From assembly GCF_026013615.1 (NCBI RefSeq), contig NZ_JAPDPI010000034.1, positions 1 to 55,459 of the forward strand: a stretch of DNA of 55,459 nt, written 5' to 3'. A program made the position numbers and the translations under genes. Origin of the DNA: Plebeiibacterium marinum (lineage in GTDB: Bacteria > Bacteroidota > Bacteroidia > Bacteroidales > Marinilabiliaceae). Shown here piece after piece: positions 52,469 through 55,459 of this stretch. Under the pieces are notes generated by a model. That model was not told the origin of the DNA. It did not search any database and saw only the letters and a list, made by a program, of their open reading frames with translations. Each line of letters opens with the position of its first letter. The first letter of the stretch is position 1.

Positions 52469-54394
52469 CTAATTATTTAGTGGCGTTAATTCAGCAGCAA
52501 AACCACCACGGCGCAACATTTTCACATCAATGGTACTTGTATTATCCACCACCAGATGTTTTACAGAGAAGGTTTTATCATGAATGCCATCGCTGATTAA
52601 TGTCAGTTTATATTTTACATTTTCAGATAAGAAACTGAAATTCAGCTTTTGCGTTTTTTCTTTCTGTATCCCCGAAATTCCACCAATGTACCAATTGGCT
52701 CCTTTTTGGCGCGCCATAACAGTAAATTCTCCCGGATAACCATCCAATAGTTTTGTATCATCCCAGGTATTTGGCACGGTTTTCAAAAAGCTTTTAGCAG
52801 CATCGGGCAATTCGTAATATCCTTCGGGACGGTCGGCCATGTGCTGCATCGCAGATTCAAACAAAACACTTAATGCCAATTCGTGACCATAAGAAGTAAT
52901 GTGAGGATATTGTGAGTTGGTAAACGTTACCGGCGTATAATCCATTGCCCCTACTACATTGCGGGTAAATGGCAAGGTTGCATTATGTTCTGGTGCTGTT
53001 GTTGTTAACTCAGGGCTGTTATTGTACCATTCTGCCCCTCTTACCCCTTCGTAAGTCATTAAATGCGGATAGGTTCTTTGCCAGCCACGAGGCACCAAGC
53101 AGCCATGAAAGTAAACCATTATCTCGAATTTTGCTGCATCTTCCAAAATATCGAGGTAATAATTAATCATGTCTTGTTTTTCGCTTTCAAAAAAGTCGAC
53201 CTTCACACCTACAATGCCTAATTTCTTTAACTTGGCAAACTCTTCCATACGATTCTCGTGAGTTAACATTCGGTCTTTTGGTGTAGCGCCAACCCAGGTA
53301 TGCTCACCTCCCGAATTGTACCATATCAATGGTTTAACTCCTAACGAATGGATATATCTTAAGGCATCTTCCAGATTACCACCATTAGTCATGGCATCCC
53401 ACTCCCAATCCAAAAGCGTATAATCCCATCCCATCGAAGCTGCTAAATCGGCAAATTTGCATACTGTTTTATAATCCTTTGTACCATGATTATCTGACCA
53501 ATAGTTCCATGATGCAACACCTGGCTTAATCCACTCGGTATCAACAATCACCGAAGGGGCAGATACGTCATTTACCAAAGTAGATTCCACAATATCCGCA
53601 AGGCTACCCATTACAATTACCCTCCAAGGCGATTTCCAAGGAAGTGTTACAGTTGGTTGTACTTCGCCAGTACCCCTGCCATTCCATTCATCCGGGAAAG
53701 TTATTTTATATTTCGTTTTGTCTCCGTAATTCGTTAATTTTGAACCACAAAAATTACGGTTAACATCGGCTTCGTGAATTAAAAACCAGCAAGAGGTATC
53801 GGGTGTGCTAAAAAGTGCAGGATAAGCCCAATCTTTCTGTTCCGTGCCATCGGCCATTTTTGCATAAAGCCCTTCGTTAGCCGGGTTGAATTTTTGTAGC
53901 CAACGCATGGTACTGTCTGGAATAGTATAAGCTGTTAGCTCATCCGTTACTTTATACGCTACATTTTTGCCAGGGAATTCATAACAAAAAGCAACGCCAT
54001 CGTTATAAGCCCTGATTATAAGGTTTACTTTTGCTTTTCCCGAATTTTCGAAAAAGGCTACTACCTCATTGCCGGAATTGCTACAATCTGTTTTCTTCCC
54101 GTGCAGCATGGTGTAATTTTCCTGTATTGATTTTGATTTTCCGGCTTTTAAGAATTTAAGCCCTTTTGAGAAATCGGCCTCAGAACAAACAAGGCCTAAA
54201 TCTATCTGAGGAATAACTTCGGTTTGTTTACCACCGTTTTTGTAATTGACTTTTAAATACCAATTGCCACTTTGTTGATTAAAAAGTTGAACATTCACCT
54301 TTCTGTTAGGAGATATAATAGAAACAGTTTGAGAATTGACAAAAGATATCGAGATTATAAAAATTAAAGTTATAGAACCAATTCTTTTTTTCAT
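52469..54394 (-). CDS. GH97 retaining alpha-glycosidase (second copy)
   Basis: A GH97 enzyme of about 640 residues. The longest frame starts at 54430; the ATG at 54394 (MKKRIGSITL) gives the normal signal peptide ending in FVNSQ. Numbering from 54430: nucleophile Asp412 in GVKVDFFESEKQ and candidate acid/base Glu461 in LMTYEGVRGAEW, hence the retaining alpha-galactosidase-like type. FHGCLVPRGW and TRNVVGAMDYTP are family blocks. It is diverged from the copy at 4709-6658 (EGVRGAEW against EAVLASEN), so linkage or sugar preference probably differs. It is the first gene of the window in transcription order, behind promoter element F. Confidence 0.9.
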   Translation of the reverse strand: MKKRIGSITLIFIISISFVNSQTVSIISPNRKVNVQLFNQQSGNWYLKVNYKNGGKQTEVIPQIDLGLVCSEADFSKGLKFLKAGKSKSIQENYTMLHGKKTDCSNSGNEVVAFFENSGKAKVNLIIRAYNDGVAFCYEFPGKNVAYKVTDELTAYTIPDSTMRWLQKFNPANEGLYAKMADGTEQKDWAYPALFSTPDTSCWFLIHEADVNRNFCGSKLTNYGDKTKYKITFPDEWNGRGTGEVQPTVTLPWKSPWRVIVMGSLADIVESTLVNDVSAPSVIVDTEWIKPGVASWNYWSDNHGTKDYKTVCKFADLAASMGWDYTLLDWEWDAMTNGGNLEDALRYIHSLGVKPLIWYNSGGEHTWVGATPKDRMLTHENRMEEFAKLKKLGIVGVKVDFFESEKQDMINYYLDILEDAAKFEIMVYFHGCLVPRGWQRTYPHLMTYEGVRGAEWYNNSPELTTTAPEHNATLPFTRNVVGAMDYTPVTFTNSQYPHITSYGHELALSVLFESAMQHMADRPEGYYELPDAAKSFLKTVPNTWDDTKLLDGYPGEFTVMARQKGANWYIGGISGIQKEKTQKLNFSFLSENVKYKLTLISDGIHDKTFSVKHLVVDNTSTIDVKMLRRGGFAAELTPLNN

Positions 54395-54467
54395 ATAAAA
54401 ATATATAACATTACTTAATACCGAAAACAAGCTGATTTATAATACTTAAATCTTGCCTTTAAAAACA

Positions 54468-54528
54468 ACTAAAATATTTAATTTTAACCTACCCATTTAT
54501 CGATTTTAGATATATGAATTATGAAATT
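54468..54528 (-). promoter_or_regulatory. shared promoter element, copy F (before GH97-GH3)
   Basis: The weakest core (54509-54528, minus strand AATTTCATAATTCATATATC), but with TCTAAAA directly after it as in copy C. After the same 32 bp comes TATTTTAGT (54468-54476). The leader to the ATG at 54394 is about 65 nt. Confidence 0.5.
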
Positions 54529-54538
54529 GGATAAAAAC

Positions 54539-54571
54539 CCAAATAAGATTAAATTCTAAACACTTATTTGG
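54539..54571 (-). terminator. hairpin just upstream of promoter F
   Basis: A perfect 9-bp CCAAATAAG/CTTATTTGG stem with a 15-base loop is followed on the minus strand by GTTTTTAT. It could stop transcription entering from outside the window and so insulate promoter F. Confidence 0.45.
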
Positions 54572-55241
54572 ATTTTAATAAACCTTAATGATTAAAAATC
54601 TCTTCTAAATAAATCACATTCTTATCATATATAAAACAATAGGCTTTGTTGCGTTCATTAAGTTAGATACTTTTAAAGTAACCGTCTCCGCATAGCCCTC
54701 CCCCCCCCAAAAAATGTCCCATCAAATTCCCAACACCTCAAAAGTGGCAAACAAGCCTTTCACCCACCCACGTGCGGTATTTGTTCGAACCTCGTTCTTA
54801 AACGTATTCCTTTCCTTAAACTTCAACCAACATCCATTTTCAAATAACCATTGACCAATGAAGCCACAAAAACCTCCCTCTGCCTGTAACATTTGCCATT
54901 TTCAATTTACATTACGCTTAGTCAATGGCAAACCTTACTTTTACCCACAAGCCTATGTTTGCCACTTCCCTACCCTTCTGGTGCTGTTATTGTCATACCT
55001 TTTGCCCTTACACACATTCGGTATTTAAGTCATTCCGCTGTTCATACTTCACAACTAAAAATGCCCTAAAAACCGAGCCCCAAGTAAACTTGGCGCGCCA
55101 CTTAGCATTTGCTTAAAACTGTTTTTCTTTTATTATAAATCTCGGATTCACTATTGTCAAATGACCAATCCACTATTAACTAATTGCGCAAAAGCTGATC
55201 CCTGGCAAAAGCAACGCCAAAAACAGCACCCCAAAGCTGCA

Positions 55242-55328
55242 ATAACATAATGCGTCCCTATATAACTTGCCTATCTTCATTTGTGTAAACCTGGTATATC
55301 CGGCAGTCCTATAGCGGCATTATGTTAT
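55242..55328. repeat. 87-bp imperfect inverted repeat, possibly attC-like
   Basis: Outer arms ATAACATAATGC and GCATTATGTTAT are perfect over 12 bp. The inner arms (about 55254-55275 and 55296-55316) pair imperfectly with bulges, leaving a loop of about 20 bases. Size and bulged fold recall integron attC sites, and the tips end in AAC/GTT-containing boxes, but the core consensus does not fit well. A MITE or another Bacteroidota intergenic repeat is equally possible. Confidence 0.4.
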
Positions 55329-55459
55329 CGAGCCCCACGGCCCGAGCTCCCCGACCCACGCCACCACACACAAACAGCCCATTAAAAAATCACACTACCT
55401 GTCCCGCAAACCCAGCGGGAAGCCTTACCCTCTTGCTGCCTACGCTAAAGCTCCTGCAG

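Larger units (their letters stand above)
54395..55459. other. 1.06-kb non-coding right edge
   Basis: No credible gene. 54395-54680 is AT-rich and holds promoter element F and a hairpin. After a run of nine C followed by six A (54710-54724), base composition changes to C-rich on the plus strand. The remaining 730 bp have only short frames without protein character. They contain a CCAAGT/ACTTGG hairpin (55080-55093) touching a GGCGCGCC palindrome, and an 87-bp imperfect inverted repeat (55242-55328). Confidence 0.6.

Noticed and set aside
54642-54660. GGCTTTGTTGCGTT resembling an IS5-type terminal repeat
   Set aside because: No matching inverted end or transposase within the window; too short to call alone.
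54925-55116. 63-codon plus-strand frame at the right edge
   Set aside because: No start context, domain or signal peptide. The residue composition is typical of translated non-coding DNA.

Overview
The window is AT-rich DNA from a member of the Bacteroidota, probably a Marinilabiliales-type environmental polysaccharide degrader. That placement is inferred from the enzyme families, the Sec and lipoprotein signals, the weak ribosome binding sites and the TAnnTTnG-like promoter boxes. Every convincing gene lies on the minus strand, so transcription runs from about 54.4 kb down to 77. Apart from a small protein, a DUF3237 protein and an IS remnant, all genes encode exported carbohydrate-active enzymes. 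The set fits decorated (glucurono)arabinoxylan: a GH98 endo-xylanase, two GH115 alpha-glucuronidases, nine GH43 enzymes, one intact and one broken GH127, GH31, GH3, GH2, GH27, two GH97, and several esterases. The content resembles the large complex-xylan PULs known from Bacteroides. No susC/susD pair, transporter, sigma factor or sensor/regulator gene lies in the 55 kb.

Layout in order of transcription. (1) 54.4-49.8 kb: GH97 and GH3. (2) 49.5-46.8 kb: CE1 esterase and type-B carboxylesterase. (3) 46.6-31.9 kb: GH27, a large GH43, a GH43-CBM6 with a stop codon in its signal peptide, GH115, GH43, GH43-CBM6, GH31, and a broken CE1 esterase. (4) 31.4-22.9 kb: GH43 with a C-terminal trefoil-like domain, GH2, GH43-CBM6, GH43 without CBM, a dead IS4-type transposase fragment, and a GH127 remnant. 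(5) 22.5-18.4 kb: double CE1 esterase, type-B carboxylesterase, DUF3237 protein. (6) 18.0-16.6 kb: GH43-CBM6. (7) 16.2-0.66 kb: GH43 fused to a SASA/CE6-like esterase, GH115, GH98, GH97, GH127, GH43. A small secreted protein of unknown function follows at 77-358.

The most notable non-coding signal is a composite promoter found six times, always on the minus strand and in an intergenic gap upstream of an enzyme gene. It has a 20-bp AT-rich operator-like core (about GATATTAnAAATnAAATATC), then exactly 32 bp, then a TAnnTTAGC box resembling the Bacteroidota -7 element. It lies ahead of units 1, 3, 4, 5, 6 and 7 and probably defines a regulon under one activator encoded elsewhere. In two copies the -7 box overlaps the first arm of the terminator of the preceding operon. 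Other points are an 88-bp palindrome-ended repeat in two 5' leaders, decayed genes (CE1, GH127, IS, and a nonsense codon in a GH43), and a non-coding right edge of different composition carrying an 87-bp imperfect inverted repeat.

Inferred division of labour: GH98 cuts the backbone. CE1, type-B and SASA/CE6-like esterases remove acyl groups. GH115 removes (methyl)glucuronic acid, GH43 and GH127 remove arabinose and xylose, and GH97, GH27, GH2 and GH31 remove galactose or xylose caps. GH3 finishes the xylo-oligosaccharides.
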